Positions 50,781 to 60,110 of a stretch of 64,000 bases of DNA are shown in pieces. The notes below the pieces were generated by a model. The model was not told the DNA's origin and ran no database searches. It saw only the letters and a list, made by a program, of their open reading frames with translations. This DNA is from Levilactobacillus brevis. Lineage in GTDB: Bacteria; Bacillota; Bacilli; Lactobacillales; Lactobacillaceae. The stretch spans positions 682,001 to 746,000 of the forward strand of contig CP032931.1 of the NCBI GenBank assembly GCA_003666485.1, given 5' to 3'. The number at the start of each line of letters is the position of its first letter. Within the stretch, counting starts at the first letter, position 1. The translations under genes and the position numbers were made by a program.

Positions 50781-52589
50781 TTATTCCAAGCTTGAAGAAG
50801 TCAAACTCAAACTGCTCCAGAATTCGTTGTTGTCAGGACCAATATCAAAGCCCTTGACCCGCTTGTTGACTGGACCCCAAGTGTAACTGAAGGAACCAGG
50901 AGCAACGGCGGCTTGATCGTTCATGTATTCTTGCCATTCCTTGAAGGCCTTGGTCCGGTATGATTCGTTCCAAGCCTTGCTGTTGTTCATGTTGTTGATC
51001 AATTGCGTGTTCTTCTTAGAAACAAAGTGACCCATGTTGTAGGTAGCGTCTTCACCGTAGAGTTGCGTAGGGGTTGGTTCTGAAGATAAGCCCCAGGCAG
51101 CGGCGTAAACGTCAATCTTGCTTTGCTTTGGTTGTTGTAACGTGGAGTAGAAGCTGTTCATTTCCATCGTCTTACCACCAGTGAATTGCACGTTCAACCC
51201 AATCTTGTGCCATTGTTGCAGGTAGTCTTGGTATTCAGCAGCTTGTGCAGAGGTCCCAGTCATGGCACCGAAGTAGATGGTTAACTTCTTGCCATTAGGA
51301 TCAGAACGCCACTTGCTACCGTTACGCTTCTTGTACCCGGCATCAGTCAGCAACTTGTTAGCCTTCTTGATGTTCAGTGGGAAGCCCTTGGCACTTGAAT
51401 CGTAGTACTTTTCAAAGATTGGTGGAATCAAGGTGTTTGCCCGCCAAGTGATCCCGTTACCAAACTTCTTGGTAACAGCGTCCAGGTTCAAGGCGTACAT
51501 CATGGCTTGACGTAAGTTCTTGTTAGCCATCTTGCTGTTCTTATCCATGACGTTCTTTTGGGTCTTAGTGTCGTAGTGACCAACGTTAAAGCCAAAGTAG
51601 TCGTAGGAAAGGGCAGGTTGACCGACCATCTTGTAATCCTTCAGACCCTTCAATTGCTTGTAGTCAGTCCCGTGCATAACACTGGCTGGAACCGTAAAGT
51701 CATACTTCTTGGATTGGATGGCCTTGTCGATGTTGTTTGAAGAAACAACGTTGATAGAGATGTGCTTGATTTGGGCTTTCTTGCCGTAGTAGTACTTGTT
51801 TGGTGACCAAGTTGTTGATTCACCTTCAACGACCTTGTCGAGCTTGTAAGGACCAGTGAAGATAGGGTTCTTCCGAACTTGACTTGAGGAAGCTAACTTG
51901 GCGATTGGGACATTCTTGATGTATTCGTAAGGTTCAACGGTACTCCAGATGAAGGAGTTCCCGGAGTATTGCATCGCAGGCGTCACTTTATCTAAGTGAA
52001 GTACAGCTGTCCGGCCCTTTTCACCATCAGGGAAGGTGATCCCAGAAATGGTCTTTGCCTTACCAGTGTGGTAAGCGGCCATCCCTTTGATGTTGTTGAA
52101 GTCAGCAGAGTACTGTTGTGACGTGGTCTTCGGGTTGGCGATAACTTCGTAAGGGTATTCGATATCCTTGGCAGTTACCTTGTCACCGTTAGACCACTTA
52201 GCATCACTACGTAAAGTAATCGTGACGGTCTTGGCCTTCCGATTGATCTTTTGGTTAGCTAAGCCACCATCAATGATCTTGTAGTTCTTGTCGACTTTCC
52301 AGAGGCCATCTGAACCACCGGGAGAGAAGACGTCGGCATCTTCTGAATTGGTTGATAAGACAGGATCAGAAATGCCTTGGAATGGTGAGTCGTTAGGTTC
52401 AGCGACCTTTAATGTACTCTTGTTCGTGGCAGTCTTGTCAGTAGCCTTCGTGTTGTTGTAAGCAGATGCTAACTTCACGGAAGCGTTAGTGCCACTGCTG
52501 CTGGATGAACTCTTGTTGCTGGAACATGCTGCGAGGCTGACAGTTGCTAAGACTGCCATCGCAGACAATGCGAGTTTTTTCTTATCCAT
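50781..52589 (-). CDS. oppA: Oligopeptide-binding lipoprotein OppA
   Basis: A 602-residue lipoprotein. The signal peptide ends in LAAC (Cys22), followed by a Ser-rich spacer. The mature part is a family 5 solute-binding protein (SBP_bac_5) with WSNGDKVTAKDIEYPYEV near residue 133 and NLRQAMMYALNLDAV in the second lobe. It captures peptides for the OppBCDF transporter. Last gene of the opp operon, in the usual highly expressed codon style, with a 139-bp gap from oppC that may hold its own control (a GAATCG/CGATTC hairpin). Confidence 0.94.
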   Translation of the reverse strand: MDKKKLALSAMAVLATVSLAACSSNKSSSSSSGTNASVKLASAYNNTKATDKTATNKSTLKVAEPNDSPFQGISDPVLSTNSEDADVFSPGGSDGLWKVDKNYKIIDGGLANQKINRKAKTVTITLRSDAKWSNGDKVTAKDIEYPYEVIANPKTTSQQYSADFNNIKGMAAYHTGKAKTISGITFPDGEKGRTAVLHLDKVTPAMQYSGNSFIWSTVEPYEYIKNVPIAKLASSSQVRKNPIFTGPYKLDKVVEGESTTWSPNKYYYGKKAQIKHISINVVSSNNIDKAIQSKKYDFTVPASVMHGTDYKQLKGLKDYKMVGQPALSYDYFGFNVGHYDTKTQKNVMDKNSKMANKNLRQAMMYALNLDAVTKKFGNGITWRANTLIPPIFEKYYDSSAKGFPLNIKKANKLLTDAGYKKRNGSKWRSDPNGKKLTIYFGAMTGTSAQAAEYQDYLQQWHKIGLNVQFTGGKTMEMNSFYSTLQQPKQSKIDVYAAAWGLSSEPTPTQLYGEDATYNMGHFVSKKNTQLINNMNNSKAWNESYRTKAFKEWQEYMNDQAAVAPGSFSYTWGPVNKRVKGFDIGPDNNEFWSSLSLTSSSLE

Positions 52590-52728
52590 GCTATGTTTCC
52601 CCCTTGTTTTTTGGAATCCTCATGATCAACGCGAATCGGTTCCCCTCAGAATCGATTGGTAAAGCGGTAACGCAGCTAACAAATACGGACGTTGAGTGGC
52701 ACCATCTCCTCAAATGGATTCAAGCGAG

Positions 52729-53679
52729 TTAATCAGCAGCACCTTGCCGTTGCGAAGCATCAGCTGCCCGCCGGAGAACTTGCCCGATATAACTAATGGA
52801 TAAACACAAAATGATGATTTCTAATGCGGCCGGTAACCAAGTCCACCAGTATTGTGTGATGTTGTTGGGGTCGTTGGCGTTGGCAATCATGGTCCCTAAC
52901 GAAGGCGTCTGGGTAGGTAACCCGAAGCCCAGGTAGGAAAGCCCGGTTTCAACCCCAATGTTTTCCGCAAAAGATAAGGTACAGTCGACGATGATCAGAG
53001 AAGAAATGTTAGGCATGATTTCGCGGAAGATGATTTTCCAATTGCTAGTTCCGGAAGTCCTAGAAGCGGCCACATAATCCTTTTCTGATTCGGCTAAGGT
53101 CCGCGAACGAATCAGTCGTGACGTTCCTTCCCAGTAAAAGATCGAGAAGATTAAGGTCAAGGTCACTGAGTTGTAGTGCGGAATGATCGTGACTAAAACA
53201 ATGATCATCATGGTCATTGGCAGCATCATCATGAAGTCGTAGACCCGTTGCATGCCCCAGTCGATGTAGCCGTTGTAGTAACCAGAAACCAGCCCCCAGC
53301 AAATCCCGAAGGTGGAAGAGATAATGGTCAACCCAATGGCAATCCCGATAGAATTACGGGAGCCCACAATCAACTGCTTGGCAACGGAACGACCACCGGA
53401 ATCGGCACCTAACCAAAAGTCAGCGGTAAACGGCTGATTGAAGTAAGCCATGATGTCCGTTTCCATCATCTTGGGGGTGTTGATGAACAGGGCCCCGATC
53501 ATGACGAAGAGGATAAAGCCGACGATGATGAAGAGGGCAACCATGGCTGGTTTGTCAGCCTTGAATTCGCTCCAAATAATCTTAGCCGTTGAAGGCGTAG
53601 CTTCTGCCTGCGCCTCTTGCGTCAGACGGGCCAAATCAGCTGCGGAAACGTCTGAGTGTTGTTCAAAATTTTCTGCCAT
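52729..53679 (-). CDS. oppC: Oligopeptide ABC transporter permease OppC
   Basis: A 316-residue permease. An N-terminal cytoplasmic region precedes six membrane segments; the EAA loop DYVAASRTSGTSNWKIIFREIMPN contacts the ATPases. It pairs with OppB to form the peptide channel. 14 bp after oppB. Confidence 0.93.
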   Translation of the reverse strand: MAENFEQHSDVSAADLARLTQEAQAEATPSTAKIIWSEFKADKPAMVALFIIVGFILFVMIGALFINTPKMMETDIMAYFNQPFTADFWLGADSGGRSVAKQLIVGSRNSIGIAIGLTIISSTFGICWGLVSGYYNGYIDWGMQRVYDFMMMLPMTMMIIVLVTIIPHYNSVTLTLIFSIFYWEGTSRLIRSRTLAESEKDYVAASRTSGTSNWKIIFREIMPNISSLIIVDCTLSFAENIGVETGLSYLGFGLPTQTPSLGTMIANANDPNNITQYWWTWLPAALEIIILCLSISYIGQVLRRAADASQRQGAAD

Positions 53680-53693
53680 TCTGTTTAGCCTCC

Positions 53694-54653
53694 TTATTCG
53701 ATTCGAATTCGTGGATCAACGATACTCAAGATAATGTCAGATAATAACGTCCCAAGTAAGTTCAGAATCCCGTAAATCAGCACCAGTGCGGTGATGACCG
53801 TGTAGTCCCGGTAGCTAATGGAGTTCACGAAGAGTAGGCCCATCCCGGGGTAAGAGAAGACGGTTTCGGTAAAGATCGACCCGTTCAGTAACCCGGTGAT
53901 GGAGTACCCGGCGAACGCTGCAATTGGCAGCAGGGAATTTCTGAAGATATGGTGGCGGTAAATGTCCTTGCTAGGAACCCCTTTAGACCGCGCCGTCCGG
54001 ACGTAGTCAGAACTCTTAGCATCAATAACTTCGGAACGGAGATACTGGACGATGTTGACGGTCCCGAACAAGGCGCCGAGGATACCTGGTAAGAGAATGT
54101 GGTAGAAGCGACTGCCGATAGTATGTAGCCAACCGGTAGCCGACGAGGATATTGACCCGGTCGTTGGGAACCACCCGAGAACGTAACCGAAGATCCAGAT
54201 GCCTAAGACTAAGATAACGAAGAAGGGGATGCAGTAGGTTACGTAGGTGTAGACCCGGATGATGGTGTCGGGTAATTTACCTTCGTGCCGGCCGGCGTAA
54301 ACGCCCATTGGTAAGGCGAATGCGTAGGTCAGAATCATGGTAAAGAGTGCCAGCCATAAGGTGTTGGCTGCCCGGCCACTGATCAAGCGCGTAACGGGTT
54401 CTTGGTACTGGTAACTGTTCCCCAGGTTGCCGTGGAACAAGTGGACGACCCAGTGCCAGTATTGCTGGTACCACGGGTCATACAGACCGTTGATCTTCAT
54501 CAAATGGTGAATCTGTTGTGGGTCAGCCTTGGGGTTGATTGAGCCGGTAAAGGGATCACCGGGCATCGCTTTAGCCAAGAGGAAGACCAAAATACTGAGA
54601 ATAATAACTTCGGGAATCATAATTAAGATACGACGGAGAATCGTTTTCCACAT
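53694..54653 (-). CDS. oppB: Oligopeptide ABC transporter permease OppB
   Basis: A 319-residue permease with six membrane segments, the typical AMPGDPFTG periplasmic start and the EAA loop DYVRTARSKGVPSKDIYRHHIFRN. Its ATG shares a base with the oppF stop. Confidence 0.93.
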   Translation of the reverse strand: MWKTILRRILIMIPEVIILSILVFLLAKAMPGDPFTGSINPKADPQQIHHLMKINGLYDPWYQQYWHWVVHLFHGNLGNSYQYQEPVTRLISGRAANTLWLALFTMILTYAFALPMGVYAGRHEGKLPDTIIRVYTYVTYCIPFFVILVLGIWIFGYVLGWFPTTGSISSSATGWLHTIGSRFYHILLPGILGALFGTVNIVQYLRSEVIDAKSSDYVRTARSKGVPSKDIYRHHIFRNSLLPIAAFAGYSITGLLNGSIFTETVFSYPGMGLLFVNSISYRDYTVITALVLIYGILNLLGTLLSDIILSIVDPRIRIE

Positions 54654-55627
54654 TAGGCCTGCACCTCCCCTTCCTGGCTGGCAAGTTGTTTGGCAATCGT
54701 TTCAGGGAGGGCCACCGAGTGGGTGGGGCTGACCTGAATCAACGGAAATGCCTCGCCGTTTTCATCGTAGTATTTACTCTGTTGTTCCTGGTAAATCTTT
54801 TCGACGGCCAGCCGCGAAGCCCGGTGCGCCATCCGTTGGTTCACGTTGGTTTCGGGAATAGCGGCCAGCAGGCGCTTCGTATAGATGTGTAGCGGGTGAT
54901 TGTAGATGTCATCTCGCGTACCAATCTCAACCAAGCGGCCCCGGTTCATGATGGCAATGTTATTACACATGTGCCGTACTACCCCTAAGTCATGGGAAAT
55001 AAAGAGGTATGAAATCCCAAATTCCCGTTGAATCTTCTTCATGAAGTTCAGCACTTGGGCTTGAACGGACAGGTCCAACGCAGAAACGGGTTCATCGGCG
55101 ATGATGAGCTTGGGGTTGGTAGCCACCGCCCGGGCGACCCCAATCCGTTGCCGTTGCCCACCAGAGAATTGGTGGGGGTATTTGTAAAGCGCATCAGCAT
55201 CTAGTCCAACGATATCGAGGAGCTGTAAGACCCGCAGCTTTTCGTCGTCTTTACTGAGATGTTCGAAGTTACGAAGTGGTTCGGCGATGATGTCTTCGAT
55301 TCGCTTACGGGGATTCAAACTCGATAGGGAATCTTGGAAGATCATCTGGACGTCACGGTTGTAGTCGATCCGCGAACGGTTGGCCTTCTTGGTAATATCG
55401 ACGCCTTGGTAGAGGATTTCACCGCTAGTGACTTTTTCCAAACCCACCACAGATTTACCGGTGGTTGACTTCCCCGATCCAGATTCACCCACCAAGCCGT
55501 AAGTTTCGCCAGCCTCAATATTGAAGGTAATGCCATCTACGGCCCGAACGGAATCAGTGATGCGGTTCCAGAAACCCGTCCGAATGGGGTAGTGGACTTT
55601 TAGGTCTTTGATTTCAACTAAACTCAT
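54653..55627 (-). CDS. oppF: Oligopeptide ABC transporter ATPase OppF
   Basis: A 324-residue ATPase with Walker A GESGSGKST, signature FSGGQRQRIGVARA, Walker B LIIADEPVSALD and the OppD/F-type C-terminal extension (HPLHIYTKRLLAAIPE). Four-bp overlap with oppD. With OppD it powers peptide uptake. Confidence 0.93.
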   Translation of the reverse strand: MSLVEIKDLKVHYPIRTGFWNRITDSVRAVDGITFNIEAGETYGLVGESGSGKSTTGKSVVGLEKVTSGEILYQGVDITKKANRSRIDYNRDVQMIFQDSLSSLNPRKRIEDIIAEPLRNFEHLSKDDEKLRVLQLLDIVGLDADALYKYPHQFSGGQRQRIGVARAVATNPKLIIADEPVSALDLSVQAQVLNFMKKIQREFGISYLFISHDLGVVRHMCNNIAIMNRGRLVEIGTRDDIYNHPLHIYTKRLLAAIPETNVNQRMAHRASRLAVEKIYQEQQSKYYDENGEAFPLIQVSPTHSVALPETIAKQLASQEGEVQA

Positions 55628-56637
55628 TCAGTCACGCTCCCCTTCTCATCTGGAAATTTGAAGTTTTTGTAGCAGGTGCAACGGACTTCGTGTCCGGGTG
55701 TTACTTCATGCATGGTTGGATTGGCTTCGTGCGCGTCGGCAGGGACCCAAGGAATTCGTGGGGCGAACCGATCGCCCGTGCTTGGCATCTTCTGTAAGGA
55801 AGGCACATTTCCTTTGATGACGTAGAGGTCATCGTTTTCGTTGTCTCGTTGGGGCATGGACCGGAGTAATGACCGCGTGTAAGGATGTTCCGGCGTGTTG
55901 AAGATTTGTTCGGCTGTTCCCTGTTCCACGATTTGCCCCGCGTACATGACGGCAACTCTGTCGGCAGTCTCGGCGACAACACCCAAGTCATGGGTGATCA
56001 GGATGATGCCGGCGTGATTTTCTTTTTGAATGGCCCGTAAGACATCAAGGATTTGGGCTTGAATCGTGACATCCAGCGCTGTGGTCGGTTCATCGGCAAT
56101 GATGAGGTCCGGCTTGCAGGCGATGGCGATGGCGATGATGACCCGTTGGCGCATCCCCCCGGACAGCTCATGAGGAAATTGATGTGCGGTCCGCTTGGGA
56201 TTCACGATGCCAACCTCATCCAATAGTTGTAAGACGCGGTCGTGTTTTTCTTCCTTACTGAGGTCGGTATGGTAATCCATGACCTCGCTGATCTGGTCTT
56301 CCACCCGCTTTAAGGGGTTCAGCGCAGACAGCGGATCTTGGAAGATCATGCCAATCTTGGCACCACGGAATTGATTGTAGCCGGTGTCATCTAGCTTTAA
56401 GAGGTCGGTGCCTTCAAAATCAATTTCACCAGAAATTTTCGTTTCATGGGGGTCATGTAGACCCATAATCGTAGTAGCTAAGGTACTCTTACCACAACCT
56501 GATTCACCAACGATGGCAAGAATTTCGTCGCGCTGGACTTGGAGGTTGATGTGGGAAATGGCGTCGTAGAATTGGCCATTGATCTTGAAAGCCGTACTGA
56601 CGTCTTTAATGCTTAAAAAGTTTGATGCGGTTTCCAC
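55624..56637 (-). CDS. oppD: Oligopeptide ABC transporter ATPase OppD
   Basis: A 337-residue ATPase with Walker [10 protein letters not shown], signature [12 protein letters not shown], Walker [15 protein letters not shown] and the C-terminal extension [12 protein letters not shown] followed by CTCYKNF. GTG 56637 follows GGGAGGGA. First gene of oppDFBCA, behind a strong promoter. Confidence 0.93.
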   Translation of the reverse strand: METASNFLSIKDVSTAFKINGQFYDAISHINLQVQRDEILAIVGESGCGKSTLATTIMGLHDPHETKISGEIDFEGTDLLKLDDTGYNQFRGAKIGMIFQDPLSALNPLKRVEDQISEVMDYHTDLSKEEKHDRVLQLLDEVGIVNPKRTAHQFPHELSGGMRQRVIIAIAIACKPDLIIADEPTTALDVTIQAQILDVLRAIQKENHAGIILITHDLGVVAETADRVAVMYAGQIVEQGTAEQIFNTPEHPYTRSLLRSMPQRDNENDDLYVIKGNVPSLQKMPSTGDRFAPRIPWVPADAHEANPTMHEVTPGHEVRCTCYKNFKFPDEKGSVTE

Positions 56638-56746
56638 GGAAATCCCTCCCCAATGTTAGTTCTAATATATCTCTCATTTTTGCATAAACCCCGGTGAATA
56701 AACATCTTCGCGTATTCAGTGCAGTGCTTAACAATAATTGTGTTTG

Positions 56747-56775
56747 ATTATAGTTAATCAAATTCTCATTTACAA
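56747..56775 (-). promoter_or_regulatory. opp operon promoter
   Basis: On the minus strand TTGTAA (56770-56775), 17-bp spacer, TATAAT (56747-56752): a near-consensus promoter with about 100 nt of leader. Confidence 0.8.
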
Positions 56776-57075
56776 CCCCAAATTTGAATTATTTTGCCAT
56801 TAAGTCTTCACAAATTCTTCATGAACTTTGATATACCAATCATCGCAGACAATTGCCAAAATGATAAAAAATTTAACTTGAAAGTAAATAGTTGGACAAT
56901 CAGGTTATCAAACTAGTAATTTATAGGGTTAATCTATACATTTCGTTGAAACAATATGCATGTATATTCTGAATGAGAAAATGCTTAGCTAGCGATTGAT
57001 TGCATCGTCTGAATTCACAAGATGTGGTATGATACCAGTATTAACTACAGAATTTTTGAAAGCGATGGCTGAACG
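56776..57075. other. AT-rich divergent region between oppD and the Rrf2 gene
   Basis: The gap between genes runs from 56638 to 57075; the opp promoter is listed separately. A -10-like TATGAT at about 57028 may belong to the Rrf2 gene. No coding region seen. A CodY-like site could be expected for opp, but none was recognised with confidence. Confidence 0.45.
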
Positions 57076-57540
57076 ATGAGATTAGACTTTTCTGTTGCGG
57101 TCCACAGCTTGCTCTACCTGGACGAGAATCGTCCCCGCAAGATTGCGAGCCGGGAGTTGGCAACATCCTTACAACTGAATGCGGTCATGATTCGCAACAT
57201 TCTCTCCGTCCTACACAAGCAGGGCTACATTGAAGGCACTGTCGGCAAGAACGGGGGGTATCAGCTGGTCCGCGACCTGACTGATATTAACGTGGGTGAA
57301 TTATATGACCTGACCATCCCGCCGACCATCAGTTATGCGCGGTTTATTACCGGGGACTCTAAAGGGACCAAGGCAAGTGACAACACGGATATCTCTGCCA
57401 ACATCTCGCAGACGCTGACGGATCTCTTTACCTTAGCCGATGAAGATTATCGTAAATTCTATCATCAGTTCACGATGACGGACCTAAAAAAGGATCTCCA
57501 TCAACACGGATTCTTTCGCCGCTTAATTAACCATGATTAA
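57076..57540 (+). CDS. Rrf2-family transcriptional regulator
   Basis: A 154-residue regulator with the Rrf2 winged helix: DFSVAVHSLLYL, IASRELATSLQLNAVMIRNIL and GTVGKNGGYQLVRD. The cysteines that bind an Fe-S cluster in IscR/NsrR-type members are absent, so it likely senses something else or works as the YwnA-type subgroup. The ribosome site before ATG 57076 is weak. It is divergent from opp. Confidence 0.85.
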   Translation: MRLDFSVAVHSLLYLDENRPRKIASRELATSLQLNAVMIRNILSVLHKQGYIEGTVGKNGGYQLVRDLTDINVGELYDLTIPPTISYARFITGDSKGTKASDNTDISANISQTLTDLFTLADEDYRKFYHQFTMTDLKKDLHQHGFFRRLINHD

Positions 57541-57778
57541 CTGGGCTGGTTGTGAGCAACTTACTGCCTTTTCGTCAACGAAGCGGGTATACTAAAGGTG
57601 TAGATAAGGGATGGCGGTTACGGCCACCATTAATGTCGTTGGAAATCGCCCGGGGTGAACCTGGACGATTTTTTTCGGTTTTGTACTTGAAAACAACCGC
57701 AAATTGCCGGCGATCGGGCGGTCATTTTCCGCGGGAGACCGATTTTTTTCACCCAGGCAAACCAGTTTGTAAGCTAAA
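57541..57778. other. Intergenic region upstream of lplA
   Basis: An 84-codon frame (57552-57806) covers it but has no ribosome site, poor composition, and runs into the lplA promoter. Otherwise nothing seen before the promoter. Confidence 0.5.
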
Positions 57779-57807
57779 TTGTAATCGATTACAACTCGTG
57801 CTATGAT
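57779..57807 (+). promoter_or_regulatory. lplA promoter overlapped by a perfect palindromic cre
   Basis: TTGTAA (57779-57784), 17-bp spacer, TATGAT (57802-57807). TTGTAATCGATTACAA (57779-57794) is a perfect 16-bp palindrome whose core TGTAATCGATTACA fits the cre consensus fully. CcpA, or another dimeric repressor, would block the -35. Confidence 0.75.
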
Positions 57808-57877
57808 TTAAAGTAACCGGGAAAGTTACCGTATGGGACGGCCCCGGGTTGGTTAATTTGAAAGGGGTTTTTGGGTT

Positions 57878-58891
57878 ATGTATTGGTATGCCATGAAATC
57901 ACACGATATTCGCCACAATTTAGCAACGGAACAATACTTAATGAACAACAAGAAGTTCGATGAACCATTAGTTTTGTTCTACTATGAAGGGCCTTGCATC
58001 ATTGTTGGTCGTAACCAAAATACATTGGAAGAGATCAACCAGAAATATGTTGAGGAGAACAACATCACGGTTACCCGTCGGTTATCGGGTGGCGGTGCTG
58101 TTTATCAAGACCTCGGGAATCTTTGCTTTAGCTTCGTGGTTGATAGCGATAGCGAAGAATTTGGGGACTTCAAGTCCTTCGTTCAACCCGTTGTCGATGC
58201 CTTACATCAAATGGGAGCAACGACTGCCGAAGTTTCTGGCCGAAACGATATCTTAGTCGACGGCAAGAAATTCTCTGGTAACGCCATGTACTCGCACAGC
58301 GGCAAGACCTTCTCTCACGGGACCTTGATGTTGGACGTGGATCAAGACGTGATTGCCCACGCCTTGAACGTGCCAGAAGATAAGATGAAGTCCAAGGGTA
58401 TCAAATCGGTCCGTTCACGGGTTACCAACTTGAAGCCTTACCTGGCGCCTGAATATCAAAACTTAACGGTGCCAGAATTCCGCGACACCCTGTTGAAGGA
58501 ATTGTTCCACGTGGACAACTTGGACGCCATCAAGGATAAGGAAGTCGTCATCGAAGACAGCGAAAAGGCTGCTATCGACAAGATCTACAACGACTACTAC
58601 AGCAATTGGGATTGGGTCTACGGCAACTCACCTGAATTTACGGTCAAGAAGCGGCAACACTTTACGGCCGGGACCATCGATGCCCGTTTGTTAGTAGAAA
58701 ATGGTAAGATCAAGAACATCAAGTTCTACGGTGACTTCTTTGGGCCATCAGACGCGACTGAACTGGCTGACAAGCTGGCCGGTGTACGGTATGACCGCGA
58801 AAATGTCGGCAAGGTCTTGGACAGCGTGAACACCCAGCTGTACTTCAACGGCATTGAAACCAAAGATATTTTGGACTTGTTAGTTGATTAG
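57878..58891 (+). CDS. lplA: Lipoate-protein ligase A
   Basis: A 337-residue enzyme that attaches lipoate to E2/GcvH proteins using ATP. VTRRLSGGGAVYQDLGN and the lysine-bearing ILVDGKKFSGNAMYS are the active-site motifs, and SKGIKSVRSRVTNLK is also conserved. A C-terminal accessory domain of about 90 residues is present, so it is the self-sufficient form. It starts at ATG 57878 after AAAGGGG. Monocistronic, codon-biased and probably catabolite-repressed. Confidence 0.93.
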   Translation: MYWYAMKSHDIRHNLATEQYLMNNKKFDEPLVLFYYEGPCIIVGRNQNTLEEINQKYVEENNITVTRRLSGGGAVYQDLGNLCFSFVVDSDSEEFGDFKSFVQPVVDALHQMGATTAEVSGRNDILVDGKKFSGNAMYSHSGKTFSHGTLMLDVDQDVIAHALNVPEDKMKSKGIKSVRSRVTNLKPYLAPEYQNLTVPEFRDTLLKELFHVDNLDAIKDKEVVIEDSEKAAIDKIYNDYYSNWDWVYGNSPEFTVKKRQHFTAGTIDARLLVENGKIKNIKFYGDFFGPSDATELADKLAGVRYDRENVGKVLDSVNTQLYFNGIETKDILDLLVD

Positions 58892-58960
58892 ATTCCCGTT
58901 AGTTTTCGGTGATTAGCTGATTTTCTAGCAGGAATAAGTTAGAATAGAATGGAATTGACT

Positions 58961-58991
58961 AAGACGTGGTCGGTTTGACTGCGTCTTTTAT
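58961..58991 (+). terminator. Probable terminator after lplA
   Basis: AAGACG pairs with CGTCTT, with inner GGTC/GACT contacts, followed by TTTATTTTA. A weak hairpin. Confidence 0.5.
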
Positions 58992-59022
58992 TTTATGAAT
59001 TTATTGAGGAGTTTATTTTAAA

Positions 59023-59445
59023 ATGAAAGATCGTAACGTGATTGCCTGGGCCATCATTTCCATGGTTGGCTTTGTGGTACTGAATTTTCTGATGTCTCGG
59101 CCCTTCGTAGACTCGACCAACGTGCAAATGACCATGAGCGAGTTTTGGCGGACCACGCTGATTGCCCTGGTACTGTACGTGATTCCCATCGTGTTGGCGG
59201 CGTTGGATTGGCGGCCCTCATTTTACCTAATGGGGTTGGTCATTGCGCTGTACACGTTGTCACCCATCAGTGTGCTGTTCAACATGTGGATGGACAGTGG
59301 CGCGAGCGTCATGATTAAATTATTAATGTCCGCGTACAGCCTAGCGCTGATCGTGGGCAATGCCTACTGGCTGGTCCTGGCATTACGGTTACGGCAACGG
59401 CAACAAAAAATCGCTGACCGCAAGCGATTCGCTGCTAAAAAATGA
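59023..59445 (+). CDS. Membrane protein of unknown function (140 aa)
   Basis: Four hydrophobic segments (about 8-24, 44-62, 67-88, 100-122) and a very basic tail (RLRQRQQKIADRKRF). The ATG at 59023 follows GAGGAG. It lies 10 bp before the 205-aa gene and likely shares its transcript. No family recognised. Confidence 0.75.
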   Translation: MKDRNVIAWAIISMVGFVVLNFLMSRPFVDSTNVQMTMSEFWRTTLIALVLYVIPIVLAALDWRPSFYLMGLVIALYTLSPISVLFNMWMDSGASVMIKLLMSAYSLALIVGNAYWLVLALRLRQRQQKIADRKRFAAKK

Positions 59446-59455
59446 GGTGTAAAGC

Positions 59456-60073
59456 ATGAAACGTGAAATTCAAACTTTTATTGATGCGGTCGAAGCCGAC
59501 GAAATTCAGCATTTCGCAGTGGACACCACGGAAAAGGCCTTTGAGAAGGATCCAGACGGGGCCATGGCGCCACTGGCTGCCTTCATTCGGGAACAAATTG
59601 GCAAGGACCAACTCGCCCAAGCCGAATTGAAGCTGACCGATACGGCGGTCTCAGTGCGCTTGGAAATGAGCGTCATCAATCTGCCGTTGCAGGACAGCAA
59701 GACGATTGGCAAGATCATGGAAACCAGTGATGAGGCGGACATCAACGTTTACGCGGTGATTGAAACGCCAGACATCAACGTTTCCGGTCTCCGCATCGAC
59801 GCGTTGGCGCCAGCAGAGACCTACGTGGACCAAGCGGCAGTGGCTGACGAAAGCCTACATGACTGGTTGAAGCTGCAAATTGAAAAGCTCCAGACCGCAG
59901 CCACGAATAAGGCGGAAACGGACGTCAAGGCACCTGCTGAAGAAGCCGCGACGTCGAAACCAGCCGCTAAAAAGGCGACGGCCAAGAAACCAACTGCTAA
60001 GAAAGCAGCAACCAAGAAGCCGGCTGCCAAGCGGACCACCACTAAACGGACGACGACTAAGAAAACCAAATAA
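59456..60073 (+). CDS. Protein with histone H1-like Lys/Ala tail (205 aa)
   Basis: Residues 1-145 are an acidic, folded-looking domain of unknown family (FIDAVEADEIQHFAVD, then EMSVINLPLQDSKTIGKIM). From about residue 158 the chain is a low-complexity basic tail with repeated KPAAKKATAKK and TTTKRTTTKK units, like eukaryotic H1 or bacterial HU tails. Such tails bind nucleic acids or anionic wall polymers. No signal peptide. Function unknown. Confidence 0.7.
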   Translation: MKREIQTFIDAVEADEIQHFAVDTTEKAFEKDPDGAMAPLAAFIREQIGKDQLAQAELKLTDTAVSVRLEMSVINLPLQDSKTIGKIMETSDEADINVYAVIETPDINVSGLRIDALAPAETYVDQAAVADESLHDWLKLQIEKLQTAATNKAETDVKAPAEEAATSKPAAKKATAKKPTAKKAATKKPAAKRTTTKRTTTKKTK

Positions 60074-60075
60074 GC

Positions 60076-60104
60076 TTGAACTCTGCCACAACGTGTGGTA
60101 CTAT
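60076..60104 (+). promoter_or_regulatory. Promoter of the non-coding RNA at 60.1 kb
   Basis: TTGAAC (60076-60081), 17-bp spacer, TACTAT (60099-60104), starting right after the stop codon of the preceding gene. Confidence 0.75.
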
Positions 60105-60110
60105 TGTCTC

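Noticed and set aside
57552-57806. 84-codon frame between the Rrf2 gene and lplA
   Set aside because: Ends inside the lplA promoter, no ribosome site, protein-unlike composition.
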